A DNA stretch of 64,000 nt from Pedobacter endophyticus (GCF_015679185.1 NZ_CP064939.1:2790001-2854000), one strand, 5' to 3'; shown: positions 24,923 through 33,793, counted from the first letter of the stretch. A program made the numbers and translations. Notes: generated from the letters alone by a model not told the origin.

Positions 24923-25780
24923 ATGAGGTTATTGTTCATTATCAATCCGGGTTCAGGCAGTCACGACGTCGATTTAAAGCAAGTAATCTCCTCGCATTTT
25001 AAGGATAAAGATACTGATGTGGTTTTATATGAGCTGCCGGATGATTGCTCGCTGGATAAGATCAAGCGAAAAATTGCCGAAACTAAAGCCGACCGGGTGG
25101 TGGCGGTAGGTGGCGATGGAACATTAAAGCTGGTTGCCGAGTGCTTACTACATACAACCACTCCGATTGGGATTATCCCGGCGGGCTCGGCAAATGGAAT
25201 GGCGAAGGAGCTGGGCATCCCTACGGAAATAGCCGATGCGCTCGAACTTATTGAGGCGGGCACGCCAAAACAAATTCATGTGGTAAAATTAAACGACGAA
25301 ATTTGCATCCATTTATCTGATTTGGGATTTAACGCTTATTTGGTTCAAAAGTTCGACACACTGCCCCAGCGTGGGATGTGGGGCTATGCAAAAGCAACCT
25401 GGCATGCGCTGGTAAACCATAAGCGCATGAATATTGAGCTCAGTTTAAAGGGCGAAAAGATTAAATCGGCCGCGGCGATGGTGGCCATTGCAAATGCAAC
25501 GATGTACGGCACGGGCCTGAAAATAAATCCCGATGGTAAATTAGATGATGATTTGTTTGAGATTATATTGGTAAAAGATTATTCGTACCTCGAAATCTTA
25601 AAAATATGGGTTACGAAACTTCCCTTCAACCCAAAAAAAATAGAAGTATTTCAAACTTCGGAGGTGAAGATTTCTTCGAAGCACAAAGCACATTTTCAGG
25701 TTGATGGCGAATATATCGGCAAGGTGAATGAGATAACGGCCAAGATTTTACCAAAGGCAATTTCGGTAATTGTTCCCTAA
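24923..25780 (+). CDS. Diacylglycerol kinase family lipid kinase
   Basis: The start is set at ATG 24923 (MRLLFIINPGSGSHD), where the family begins; the longer frame from 24863 overlaps the divergent gene's start. The product has 285 residues. The nucleotide-binding motif VVAVGGDGTLKLVAE is near residue 60, followed by GIIPAGSANGMAKELGIP. The C-terminal beta sandwich ends HFQVDGEYIG. The family (YegS/DgkB/LCB5) phosphorylates diacylglycerol, sphingoid bases or related lipids with ATP. The substrate is not determinable, though sphingolipid production in Sphingobacteriaceae makes a sphingoid base possible. Its 3' end overlaps the convergent gene by 4 bases. Confidence 0.88.
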   Translation: MRLLFIINPGSGSHDVDLKQVISSHFKDKDTDVVLYELPDDCSLDKIKRKIAETKADRVVAVGGDGTLKLVAECLLHTTTPIGIIPAGSANGMAKELGIPTEIADALELIEAGTPKQIHVVKLNDEICIHLSDLGFNAYLVQKFDTLPQRGMWGYAKATWHALVNHKRMNIELSLKGEKIKSAAAMVAIANATMYGTGLKINPDGKLDDDLFEIILVKDYSYLEILKIWVTKLPFNPKKIEVFQTSEVKISSKHKAHFQVDGEYIGKVNEITAKILPKAISVIVP

Positions 25781-26163
25781 AACTGTTTGCGGTGAATTTG
25801 AATAGTAAAATACAGCCTAAAAAACTCGGCAATAAAACAGATCCTCAAAAGCACGGAAAACCAGCCATCTGTCAGATTAAAAAGTTCGGGCAGGTAAGTA
25901 ATAAAGCCGATTGAAAACACCCAAACCAACAAACGAAAGGGAAATTGGACATAGTAAGTGATAAAACCGAATTTTTTATTTGCTATAAGTCCCGCCGCCG
26001 AAGCAAATAGCGATACAAATAAGGCCAGAATCAAAATTACCTTTACCTGGGAAAGCACCTGATCGGGAATTTCGTTAAAGTGCGTTACAATTTTCCAAAC
26101 CTGTTTGGCCAATAAAACGATGCTGATTACATCCAGAATGCCAAAAAACCTACTTGTGCGCAT
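25777..26163 (-). CDS. Four-helix inner-membrane protein
   Basis: A protein of 128 residues with four hydrophobic segments (near 8-20, 43-62, 74-95 and 100-122), ending in a basic tail (HRKQF). No family motif is recognised. Its ATG overlaps the stop of the TonB-domain gene upstream by one base, so they are coupled. Confidence 0.65.
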   Translation of the reverse strand: MRTSRFFGILDVISIVLLAKQVWKIVTHFNEIPDQVLSQVKVILILALFVSLFASAAGLIANKKFGFITYYVQFPFRLLVWVFSIGFITYLPELFNLTDGWFSVLLRICFIAEFFRLYFTIQIHRKQF

Positions 26164-26816
26164 TATTTACAATATTTGGCTAAATAGTTATCGGCCATTT
26201 TACTACCCATATTTTTTACGAATGAAAAATCTTCGCAGGCGCCTTGTTTATCGCCCTGTTTCAGCTTTTTTAATCCACTGTCTATTCTCGATTGCAGGTA
26301 TTCATCATCAATACCCAATTGATTTTTTATGGCAATGATTTGCGCTTCCTGCCCCGGCTTTGCCTGATCGATGTTTTTGTAAAAGTTGATTACCGAATTG
26401 GTTAAACCCTCTTCGGCCTGGTAACTGCGAATGGCCTCTTGAATGGCTGAGCTCGATTTACCTTCACAATTGTAGCCCGAAAGCCTGAAATTTACCGGAA
26501 CAATTACTGATGCGGTGGTATCGTACCCCGCGGGAACCTGCCATTTTCCGCTGCTTAAACGGATTAAGCGAAGTGCCTCTTCATCCAGCTCGCTCAATAT
26601 TCCTTTGTTTATTTTAGATGAATATACATTTCCGTGTGCATCCAACTTGAAGCTGATGTTTACGGTGCCTTGAATACAGTTATCCTTCGAAAACTGCGGA
26701 TAAATCATTTTATCTCTTAAGAAAGTGGTAAAACCTGATTTTCCGGTCTTAAACTGCAATTGCGCCATGACAACCGAGGTGCAGCAAAGTAAGCAAAGGG
26801 TTAATAACTTTTTCAT
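26163..26816 (-). CDS. Secreted TonB C-terminal-domain protein
   Basis: A protein of 217 residues with a signal peptide (MKKLLTLCLLCCTSVVMAQ). A TonB-like domain spans residues about 25-115: GFTTFLRDKMIYPQFSKDNC, QGTVNISFKLDAHGNVYSSK, EEALRLIRLSSGKWQ. A helical C-terminal region (QAKPGQEAQIIAIKNQLG, KKLKQGDKQGACEDFSFVK) looks like a single TPR-type repeat pair. The GACEDF segment resembles cysteine-containing TPR/Sel1 proteins. It is likely periplasmic, of unknown role, and coupled to the membrane protein gene downstream. Confidence 0.75.
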   Translation of the reverse strand: MKKLLTLCLLCCTSVVMAQLQFKTGKSGFTTFLRDKMIYPQFSKDNCIQGTVNISFKLDAHGNVYSSKINKGILSELDEEALRLIRLSSGKWQVPAGYDTTASVIVPVNFRLSGYNCEGKSSSAIQEAIRSYQAEEGLTNSVINFYKNIDQAKPGQEAQIIAIKNQLGIDDEYLQSRIDSGLKKLKQGDKQGACEDFSFVKNMGSKMADNYLAKYCK

Positions 26817-27242
26817 TATGCTAATTTACACTTAATAAAACTTAACGGCAATGAGTGCTAAGATTTCGTGAAGTAGAAGCATCAAAAAAGCCGCTGCATC
26901 AGAAAACAGAATGAAAGCCTGGGCGCAGATCCTATAGCTGAGATTAAAGTTGGCGCCCTAAACCTCTCCCTATTAATGGTGGTGGGTTTTGCAATGTCTG
27001 TTCATCCCTTCCGAAGAAGTCGGAAGGGAAAGCAAAGGCCTTTGCTTTTAACCCAAACGTTGATATGGAGAGGTTATGAGAAGCAATCCAAAGTTTTGAC
27101 AAGAAAATCGAAAATTCGACTGTTTGGTACAGTTTTTTAATATCCATGGGCAGTCATCCGATGAATATCTGCTTGTTGCCAATATTAATCGGATGACTAA
27201 CGCCATAAGTCATTAACCTAATAGGCTTGAGCCGCACAGGGC
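26817..27242. repeat. Gene-free gap with a family D hairpin
   Basis: GTCATCCGATGAATAT (27153-27168) faces AATATTAATCGGATGAC (27181-27197), an imperfect inverted repeat found again near 38769 and 45515. The rest contains CCCTTCCGAAGAAGTCGGAA-type small palindromes but no credible gene. Confidence 0.7.
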
Positions 27243-27920
27243 CTAAAAATCAAATTGCAAAATCACATTCGGATCGGGGCAATTGGCCAGATACCGATCT
27301 CCTTCAGAAAACCGGCATACTCCCGGATAATCGCCCTTTAGCCCGTGCATATCCTCAATAATTTGAAAATGTAGGTGTGGCGGCCATCCTCCGTTTTCTT
27401 CTTTTGGGCCAAGTGCTCCTATTTGGCTTGCAGCAGGAATAAATTTGTTTTCTGCTAAGCCGCTCAACGAGGCCAAACTCAAATGACCATATAAAGCATG
27501 AAACACATAGCCGGCTATTTCGTATTTCAAAATAATCGTAGCGCCATAATCGCCAAAATTATCATTGTTGGCAAAGCTATGTACCGTTGCGTCATAAAAG
27601 TTGTATACTGGCGTGCCTGCCGGACCCCAAATGTCTATCCCCAGATGCAACCTGCGTGGCTCTTCCGAAGTGTCGAAATGGGCACTCCGCGAATAAATTG
27701 TTCGATGCTCGTTGTAACCCCCAACGCCGTAGCGGGCATTATTATTGGCTAATTGTTTGTTTATCCAGTCCGAAAACAGCTCGGTATCGTCCAACATTGC
27801 TGCTGTAAGTTCTGTATTTGTGGCCGTAAAATCAAACGGCAGAAGCCTGTCTACGCCAGCATCAAAATCAACAACTTTACCAACTGAATTTGCTTTTATA
27901 ATCTGCCCGAAGCTTTTCAT
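27243..27920 (-). CDS. M23-family metallopeptidase (LytM-like)
   Basis: A protein of 225 residues without an obvious signal peptide. The zinc site is read from RRLHLGIDIWGPAGTPVY (HxxxD, near residue 92) and PPHLHFQI (HxH, near residue 182), with HALYGHLSL between. These are the M23/LytM motifs of peptidoglycan endopeptidases. The N-terminal 75 residues are not recognised. The lack of a leader is odd for a wall hydrolase; it may be exported another way or act on another substrate. Confidence 0.85.
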   Translation of the reverse strand: MKSFGQIIKANSVGKVVDFDAGVDRLLPFDFTATNTELTAAMLDDTELFSDWINKQLANNNARYGVGGYNEHRTIYSRSAHFDTSEEPRRLHLGIDIWGPAGTPVYNFYDATVHSFANNDNFGDYGATIILKYEIAGYVFHALYGHLSLASLSGLAENKFIPAASQIGALGPKEENGGWPPHLHFQIIEDMHGLKGDYPGVCRFSEGDRYLANCPDPNVILQFDF

Positions 27921-27928
27921 TGCCGATG

Positions 27929-28558
27929 CTATTGAAAAATATAAGTGTAATTATAAATGTAGTGCGAAAGTGCGCCGCCAACTACAAACAGGTGCCAAAT
28001 TTCGTGGCTATGCGCCCACCTGAACATTTGCCTGTCTTTCGCGTAGAAATAAGTGCCTGCTATATAAAAGACCCCACCAAAAAGCAGCCAAAAGATTGCT
28101 CCTATTGGCAAGGTACCCAACATTTTTTGTAACAGGGGCACAATTAAACAACCCATTAAAATGTAAATCGACAATGAGATTGCTGTACTTTTCAGGCGAT
28201 TAAAAATCTTTAACAGGCAACCGGTAATTGCAATGAGCCACACAATTGCGAAAAGCCCCCAACGCAACCAACCATCGAAAACTAAGAGTGCTGTTGGCGT
28301 ATAGGAGCCGGCAATCATTAAGTAAATGCTGCAATGATCGAATTTTTGCCAAAACCGAATGCCGTAATCGCTTGTCGGGTAGCCGTGGTAAGTGGCACTC
28401 ACCGCAAAAAGCACAAACATGCCGATGCTATAGATCCAGGCTGCCGTAATGGCAATATCGGTACCAGCTTTGCATAATAAAAGATAGCCTGCCGGTATAG
28501 CCAGCAGTGCCGGAATAAAATGCGTAATAAAATTAACGGGCTCCCTAAGTCGTCTCAC
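27929..28558 (-). CDS. Hemolysin III family membrane protein (PAQR)
   Basis: A protein of 209 residues with seven membrane helices. The conserved PAQR/CREST polar residues are present: SATYHGYP on helix 2, QKFDHCSIYLMIAGSYTP on helix 3, and HSHEIWHLFVVGGALSHY on helix 7. These histidines and the aspartate form a metal site in the superfamily. Bacterial members are named after a Bacillus hemolysin, but a housekeeping membrane role is more likely. It starts 3 bases after the rbfA stop, so it is in the same transcript. Confidence 0.9.
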   Translation of the reverse strand: MRRLREPVNFITHFIPALLAIPAGYLLLCKAGTDIAITAAWIYSIGMFVLFAVSATYHGYPTSDYGIRFWQKFDHCSIYLMIAGSYTPTALLVFDGWLRWGLFAIVWLIAITGCLLKIFNRLKSTAISLSIYILMGCLIVPLLQKMLGTLPIGAIFWLLFGGVFYIAGTYFYAKDRQMFRWAHSHEIWHLFVVGGALSHYIYNYTYIFQ

Positions 28559-28561
28559 AAA

Positions 28562-28939
28562 CTACTCGCTGTCTTCGTCGCTCTGCCTGGGTTCTTTAGC
28601 AATTTGGTCAAACAGATTATCCATTCGCTCAACATACTCGTTGGTATCATCAACAAAGAATGTAAGCTCGGGCACCACCCTTGCCTGATGGCGAATTCTT
28701 GCACCCAGCTTATACCTGATTTCGCCAGCATGGGCATTAACGGTATTTATAGAAAGTGTGGTGTTAGTGGTGTTAAAAAAGCTTAAATATACTTTGGCTA
28801 CGGCCAAATCCGGCGATACGCGCACCCGGGTAATGGTTACCAAGGTATTTGGTAAAAATGCAGCACCTTCCCGCTGAAAAATCTGTGCTAACTCTTCCTG
28901 TAGTACTCCTGCAAATTTTTGCTGACGTTTACTTTCCAT
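28562..28939 (-). CDS. rbfA: Ribosome-binding factor A
   Basis: A protein of 125 residues with the KH-like fold of RbfA. RQQKFAGVLQEELAQIFQRE is the N-terminal helix, VTITRVRVSPDLAVAKVYLS the core sheet, and IRYKLGARIRHQARVVPELTF the signature region, followed by an acidic tail (DEDSE). It assists 30S subunit maturation and cold adaptation. It lies downstream of hflX, separated by an inverted-repeat element, and three bases upstream of the hemolysin III gene. Confidence 0.92.
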   Translation of the reverse strand: MESKRQQKFAGVLQEELAQIFQREGAAFLPNTLVTITRVRVSPDLAVAKVYLSFFNTTNTTLSINTVNAHAGEIRYKLGARIRHQARVVPELTFFVDDTNEYVERMDNLFDQIAKEPRQSDEDSE

Positions 28940-28952
28940 AACTTGTGTTCTT

Positions 28953-29033
28953 CGTCATTGCGAGGCACGAAGCAATCTATCGGTTTTTCGCTAGAAATTA
29001 GCTCCAAAGATTGCTTCGTGCCTCGCAATGACG
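28953..29033. repeat. Family C element: perfect 26-bp inverted repeat between hflX and rbfA
   Basis: The left arm 28953-28978 (begins CGTCATTGCGAGGCACGA) and the right arm 29008-29033 (ends TCGTGCCTCGCAATGACG) are exact reverse complements over 26 bases, with a 29-base loop. Partial copies occur at 33722-33745 and 37195-37265. In RNA it would be a long stable stem in the hflX-rbfA gap. Confidence 0.9.
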
Positions 29034-29040
29034 GTTAAAT

Positions 29041-30231
29041 TTAATAAAGCAGATTACTATCATACGGGTACCTGGCCACATGTGCAGCTTTCACCATATC
29101 GTACAATAGTGTTTTAAATTCTTCTATGTTTTCTTTTTCTGTTGCTGAGATAAATAAAACAGGCACTTTATCGTGGCTCATCCAACTTCTCTTAAACTCA
29201 TCTAAAGTTAACTTGCCATCGTCGCCTTCATCCTCAGCTTCCGGCGAAACATAAGCATCAATTTTGTTGAAGACTAAAACCATGTCCTTATCTATTGCGC
29301 CAATATCTTTCAATGTTTCGTTAACCGTGTTAATCTGATCTTCGAAATTAGGATGCGAAACATCGACTACGTGAATCAGTAAATCAGCTTCCCGAACCTC
29401 ATCTAACGTCGATTTAAAACATTCCACCAAATGGTGAGGCAGTTTACGGATAAAACCAACCGTATCCGAAAGCAAGAAAGGCAAATTATCAATTACCACC
29501 TTGCGTACCGTAGTATCCAAAGTTGCGAATAGTTTATTTTCGGCAAAAACCTCCGATTTCGACAGCATATTCATAATTGTCGATTTACCAACGTTAGTAT
29601 ATCCTACCAATGCAACGCGAATGAGTTGTCCACGATTTTTGCGTTGCGTTTCGTTCTGCTTATCAATGCTCCTTAAACGCTCTTTCAACAACGAAATTTT
29701 GTTTAAAATAATCCGTCTATCGCTTTCAATCTGCGTTTCACCTGGTCCGCGCATCCCGATACCACCTTTTTGGCGCTCAAGGTGAGTCCACATACCAGTT
29801 AAACGTGGTAAAACATATTGCAACTGAGCCAGCTCAACCTGTGTTTTTGCCTGTGCGGTTTGTGCCCTGCTTGCAAAAATATCTAAAATCAGGTTACTTC
29901 GATCGAGCACCTTCACGCCTAACTCGCGATCTATATTCCGCAATTGCGATGGCGAAAGTTCATCATCAAAAACCACGGTATCAATTTCTTCGGATTTTAC
30001 GTAAGCCTTAATCTCCTCTAATTTTCCCGTACCAACAAAGGTTGCACGCTCGGGCTTAAGCATCTTTTGGGTAAAAACCTTTTCCACCTTTCCGCCCGCC
30101 GTATCGACTAAAAAAGCCAGTTCATCTAAATACTCTTTCGTTTGCTCATCCTTTTCGCCAGGTGTTACCACGCCCACTAAAATGGCCCGCTCCTGCTTAA
30201 TCGCAGTATCATAAAATTTTTGTTTTCCCAT
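29041..30231 (-). CDS. hflX: GTPase HflX
   Basis: A protein of 396 residues. The N-terminal HflX domain (residues 1-195) holds the glycine-rich linker GGIGMRGPGETQIESDRR. The GTPase domain has G1 GYTNVGKST near residue 209, G3 DTVGFIRKLPH, and G4 NKID. HflX is a ribosome-associated GTPase that splits stalled 70S ribosomes after heat or antibiotic stress. Its position just upstream of rbfA groups two ribosome factors. A minus-7 box lies only 10 bases before the ATG. Confidence 0.95.
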   Translation of the reverse strand: MGKQKFYDTAIKQERAILVGVVTPGEKDEQTKEYLDELAFLVDTAGGKVEKVFTQKMLKPERATFVGTGKLEEIKAYVKSEEIDTVVFDDELSPSQLRNIDRELGVKVLDRSNLILDIFASRAQTAQAKTQVELAQLQYVLPRLTGMWTHLERQKGGIGMRGPGETQIESDRRIILNKISLLKERLRSIDKQNETQRKNRGQLIRVALVGYTNVGKSTIMNMLSKSEVFAENKLFATLDTTVRKVVIDNLPFLLSDTVGFIRKLPHHLVECFKSTLDEVREADLLIHVVDVSHPNFEDQINTVNETLKDIGAIDKDMVLVFNKIDAYVSPEAEDEGDDGKLTLDEFKRSWMSHDKVPVLFISATEKENIEEFKTLLYDMVKAAHVARYPYDSNLLY

Positions 30232-30240
30232 GTAATTAAA

Positions 30241-30249
30241 GCAAATATA
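30241..30249 (-). promoter_or_regulatory. Minus-7 box for hflX, very close to the start codon
   Basis: TATATTTGC on the minus strand fits TAnnTTTG. With the hflX ATG at 30231, the predicted leader is only about 5 nt. Confidence 0.5.
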
Positions 30250-30823
30250 CGAAACTCACATCATCTGGTGAATATTATCCCATGTAATCAGTAAATGTAA
30301 ACCCTGCTGGTTCGAGAAATGTTTTTGATCATTTGAAGTGAAAGGTGTCGATGCACAGCAAGTTTAGTCCCGTGCCGAAGGCACGCCTTTGGAGCTTTCT
30401 GTTGCAATCTTTTGCGACTGCGGATGCGAGGAACCTGATAACTACAACAAAAGTATTTCCACGTCAATCGGGCTTATCAAACAAAGTTTAATAAAAAATT
30501 GGTAGTATGAGAAGTTCCTAAATTTATTGACGACTGGTTTTTCACACTGTCATCCTGAGTGTAACGAAGGATCCCCAAGCGATGGATGCAAAACGCGAAT
30601 AAACCACTACCAAAGAAAGGGAAGTGACTCACTTCGCTCTAAATCGTCATCTCTACTGCTCTGTTTTTTTAAGCTGAGTTGGGGTTACTAGCAGAATTAA
30701 AAGTTTGCTAGCGAAGTACAAAGATTGCCTCCTCCAAGGAGCTCCTGCGGAGCGCTGCGGTCGATACAACGGGCATTCGGTCGAATTCCGTGCTTCAACG
30801 TTTCTGCTGCAGGCAGTGAAAAA
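30250..30823. repeat. Gene-free gap with a family B copy
   Basis: Family B lies at 30549 to about 30650 (GTCATCCTGAGTGTAACGAA, then CCCCAAGCGATGGATGCAAA and AAAGAAAGGGAAGTGACTC). Other parts are unrecognised, and no coding frame is credible. The gap separates trpC from hflX, where further trp genes might have been expected. Confidence 0.7.
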
Positions 30824-31606
30824 CTAAATCTGTCCTACAAACTCGTTAATCGCCAACCCGGGGTTATCGGTTTTCATGAAGTTCTCACCGATTAAAAATC
30901 CGTTGAATCCTGCGCCTTTCAACGCTCTAATGGTTTGGGGATCGCTAATTGCACTTTCAGATATCTTTAAAAACTCATCAGGAATTTTATTCACTAAATC
31001 GAATGAGGTTTGGATATCAACAGTAAAGTCTGCCAGGTTTCTGTTGTTCACACCAATCGCATCTAAATGAGGGCTAATACTTCTTTCGAGTTCTTCCTCA
31101 TTATGCACTTCCAACAAAACACTCAAGCCTAAATCCTGAGCAAATTTTCCAAAATCGCTGATTTGTTTGGGCGATAATATGGCGGCGATCAGCAAAATAA
31201 TATCCGCACCCCAGGCTTTGGCTTCTAAAATCTGGTATTCATCGATCATAAAGTCCTTGCGCAAAATCGGGATGTTATTTGCAGCCCGGGCAGCCAGAAG
31301 ATCATCTGTTTTACCCCCGAAAAAATCAACATCAGTCAAAACTGAAAGTGCCGATGCACCCGCAGCGTTGTAAGCCTGGGTTACTTCAGCAACATCGGCA
31401 ACTCCATTAATTAAACCCTTTGATGGCGACCGACGTTTGAATTCAGCAATAATTCCTGTTCTGTCGTTTGCGAGCAAAAACTCTTTAAAAGACAAAGGCG
31501 TTCTATCGAAATGCCTGGTCGTTTGTAAATCGTGTATAGAAATAAGCTGCTTAGCATGGGCAACTTCTTCTTTTTTACGTAATACAATCTTATCTAAAAT
31601 ATTCAT
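30824..31606 (-). CDS. trpC: Indole-3-glycerol-phosphate synthase
   Basis: A protein of 260 residues forming a single TIM barrel. IIAEFKRRSPSKG (about residue 51) carries the catalytic lysine and phosphate-binding residues. ALSVLTDVDFFGG, ILRKDFMIDEYQI, LEVHNEEELE, GVNNRNLADF, and SESAIS with GFLIGENFM complete the family signature. It closes the indole ring from carboxyphenylamino-deoxyribulose phosphate in tryptophan synthesis. It is 24 bp downstream of trpG in the same operon and is not fused to trpF. Confidence 0.95.
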   Translation of the reverse strand: MNILDKIVLRKKEEVAHAKQLISIHDLQTTRHFDRTPLSFKEFLLANDRTGIIAEFKRRSPSKGLINGVADVAEVTQAYNAAGASALSVLTDVDFFGGKTDDLLAARAANNIPILRKDFMIDEYQILEAKAWGADIILLIAAILSPKQISDFGKFAQDLGLSVLLEVHNEEELERSISPHLDAIGVNNRNLADFTVDIQTSFDLVNKIPDEFLKISESAISDPQTIRALKGAGFNGFLIGENFMKTDNPGLAINEFVGQI

Positions 31607-31630
31607 GTTTTGTAATTAATGAAAAAAGCT

Positions 31631-32239
31631 TTAAGAAGTTAACCAGTTTTCCATCATTTGCCTTCCATATTCAGTGAGCACACTTTCGGGATGGAACTGT
31701 ACACCACGAACATCTAACGTTTCATGTCGGAGCGCCATAATTTCACTTTTATGGTCTTGCGCCGTAATCTTTAAACACGATGGAAAGTTTTCTTTGCTTA
31801 CCACCCAACTGTGGTACCGGCCAACGTTAATAGTTTGCGGACATTCCCAAAACAACGATTCGTCGCCGTCTACTACCGTTACCGGCGTCGCAATTCCGTG
31901 CATGGGCCTTCCCAGGTTCAGCAAAGTTCCGCCAAACACCTCGGCAATAGCCTGCTGCCCCAAACAAACCCCAAAAATACTTTTTGTAGGCGCATAAGTT
32001 TTAATCACATCCAATAGTAATCCGGCCTCTTCAGGAATGCCAGGCCCGGGCGAAAGCAAGATTTTATCGAACTTCGCCACATCAGCCAGTTCAAATTTAT
32101 CGTTTCTCCAAACCACCGCCTCGTAACCCACTTCGTTAATTAAATGAACCAGGTTGTAGGTGAAGCTATCATAATTATCAATTACTAACACAACCTTTTT
32201 GGCAGTTGATGGGGTTGTATTGTCTATATTTTTTTCCAT
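31631..32239 (-). CDS. trpG: Anthranilate synthase component II (glutamine amidotransferase)
   Basis: A protein of 202 residues, a class I glutamine amidotransferase. KVVLVIDNYDSFTYNLVHLI opens the domain, LLSPGPGIPEEAG is the oxyanion region, GVCLGQQAIAEVFGG has the nucleophilic cysteine (near residue 93), and GVQFHPESVLTEYG has the His-Glu pair. It supplies ammonia to TrpE. In some bacteria the same subunit also serves p-aminobenzoate synthesis, but the trpE neighbour supports tryptophan. The gap to trpE is 27 bp. Confidence 0.93.
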   Translation of the reverse strand: MEKNIDNTTPSTAKKVVLVIDNYDSFTYNLVHLINEVGYEAVVWRNDKFELADVAKFDKILLSPGPGIPEEAGLLLDVIKTYAPTKSIFGVCLGQQAIAEVFGGTLLNLGRPMHGIATPVTVVDGDESLFWECPQTINVGRYHSWVVSKENFPSCLKITAQDHKSEIMALRHETLDVRGVQFHPESVLTEYGRQMMENWLTS

Positions 32240-32266
32240 TTCAATTTCTTTTTAATTCCGAACCTT

Positions 32267-33664
32267 TTAAACCGTTTCTGCCATTTGCAGCGCTTTGCGC
32301 AAGGCGGCAATTTTGTTGTTTACCTCCTGCATTTCTGTTTCCGGAACCGAATCGGCTACAATACCAGCACCTGCACGGTAATGCAGTTCGTTGTTTTTGC
32401 TCATAAAAGTCCTGATCATTATCGCATGGTTAAAATCTTCGTTAAAACCCATAAAGCCAATGGCGCCCGCATAGAAATTTCGTCCTAGATTTTCATTCTC
32501 ATCAATCAGTTGCATGGCCTTGTATTTCGGCGCACCGCTTAATGTACCGGCCGGGTAAGTGTCTGCAACCACCTTAAACGCACTTACGTTTTGTTGTAAA
32601 TGGCCACTCACCTTGCTTACCAGGTGAATCAGATGAGAATAATATTGAACCTCTTTAAATGATTTCACCTCAACGTTACTGCAATGCCTGCTTAAATCGT
32701 TTCTGGCCAAATCAACCAGCATTACATGCTCGGCGCTTTCTTTGGGATCTTGCTCTAATTTGCGGGCCTGTTCTGCATCCTCAATATCGTTGCCGCTCCG
32801 TTTAAACGTACCCGCAATAGGAAAAAGATTTGCCGTATTGTTCTTAATGGTAATTTGCGCCTCCGGCGACGATCCGAAAAGCTTAAAATTTCCATAATCA
32901 AAGTAAAACAGATAAGGCGAAGGGTTAATAGAACGGAGGCTTCGGTAAACATTAAACTCATCGCCCGAAAAAGCCTGTTTGAAAGCCCGCGATGGAACAA
33001 TCTGGAACACATCGCCACGGTAAATGTGCTTTTGCAGTTTTTCTACAAGATTCATAAACCCCTGATCGGTAAGGTTGGAAGTTTCCTCGCCACGAAGCTG
33101 AAACTTATATTCGGGGTAGTTCTTATTTTGAATCAGGTATTCCATTTTCTCCAATCCACCCTCTTCCTCTCCTTCAAATGTGTTCTTGAAAAGGGTAATC
33201 TCGTTTTTGAAATGATCAATTGCGATAATGTATCGGTATAAATGATATTGCATTTCGGGTGTTTCTTCACCTTCAGGCGTTTCGGAGGCAAATTTAATAT
33301 CTTCAAAGTGCTGTACGGCGTTCCAGGTAAAATAGCCAAACAGCCCGCTAGAGATAAACTTTATTTCGGGCAATTCTGTCTCCTTAAATTTATCCTTAAA
33401 ATCCGCTATCTCGTCGATTAAGTTTTTGCTCTCGGTTATCGAAATTGTTCCATCGGGGAAATACGTTTCTAAGCGGCCTCCTTTCAAAATAATTCCGGCC
33501 ACAGGCTCTGCACAAACAAAGCTCATCGAATTCTCGCGACTATGGTAATCGGAGCTTTCCAATAAAATGCTATTCGGATAAACGTCGCGTAGGCGCAAAT
33601 AAATACTCACCGGTGTTGTGGTATCGGCAAGCATCTTTTTGTAAGTGGTGTTAATTTTAAACAT
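32267..33664 (-). CDS. trpE: Anthranilate synthase component I
   Basis: A protein of 465 residues. The feedback-inhibition motif LLES is present near residue 34 (SILLESSDYHSREN). The chorismate-binding C-terminal domain shows FQIVPSRAF, NPSPYLFYFDYG, GSSPEAQ, PIAGTFKRSG, DLARNDLSRHC, PAGTLSGAPKYKAMQLI, and GAIGFMG. With TrpG it converts chorismate and glutamine to anthranilate. It is the first gene of the operon and follows a tryptophan leader peptide and a terminator at 33752-33793. Confidence 0.95.
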   Translation of the reverse strand: MFKINTTYKKMLADTTTPVSIYLRLRDVYPNSILLESSDYHSRENSMSFVCAEPVAGIILKGGRLETYFPDGTISITESKNLIDEIADFKDKFKETELPEIKFISSGLFGYFTWNAVQHFEDIKFASETPEGEETPEMQYHLYRYIIAIDHFKNEITLFKNTFEGEEEGGLEKMEYLIQNKNYPEYKFQLRGEETSNLTDQGFMNLVEKLQKHIYRGDVFQIVPSRAFKQAFSGDEFNVYRSLRSINPSPYLFYFDYGNFKLFGSSPEAQITIKNNTANLFPIAGTFKRSGNDIEDAEQARKLEQDPKESAEHVMLVDLARNDLSRHCSNVEVKSFKEVQYYSHLIHLVSKVSGHLQQNVSAFKVVADTYPAGTLSGAPKYKAMQLIDENENLGRNFYAGAIGFMGFNEDFNHAIMIRTFMSKNNELHYRAGAGIVADSVPETEMQEVNNKIAALRKALQMAETV

Positions 33665-33751
33665 TTTCTGTTTTATGTTTTCGTTAATGCGGTTGGCTGA
33701 TAATCTTACTAAAGTAATAAGATTACTTCAAGCCTCGCAATGACGATTTAG

Positions 33752-33793
33752 TTAAAAAATAAAAGCCCGGCGTGTGGTTCTACGCCGGGCTTT
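33752..33793 (-). terminator. Attenuator terminator of the trpEGC operon
   Basis: On the minus strand AAAGCCCGGCGT (33793-33782) pairs perfectly with ACGCCGGGCTTT (33773-33762) around an 8-base loop, followed by TTTTATTTTTT. It sits about 90 bases before the trpE start and after the leader peptide, where an operon attenuator must be. Its 5' arm can instead pair with the end of the leader peptide coding region (AGCCGGCGC on the plus strand at 33842-33850). Confidence 0.88.
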
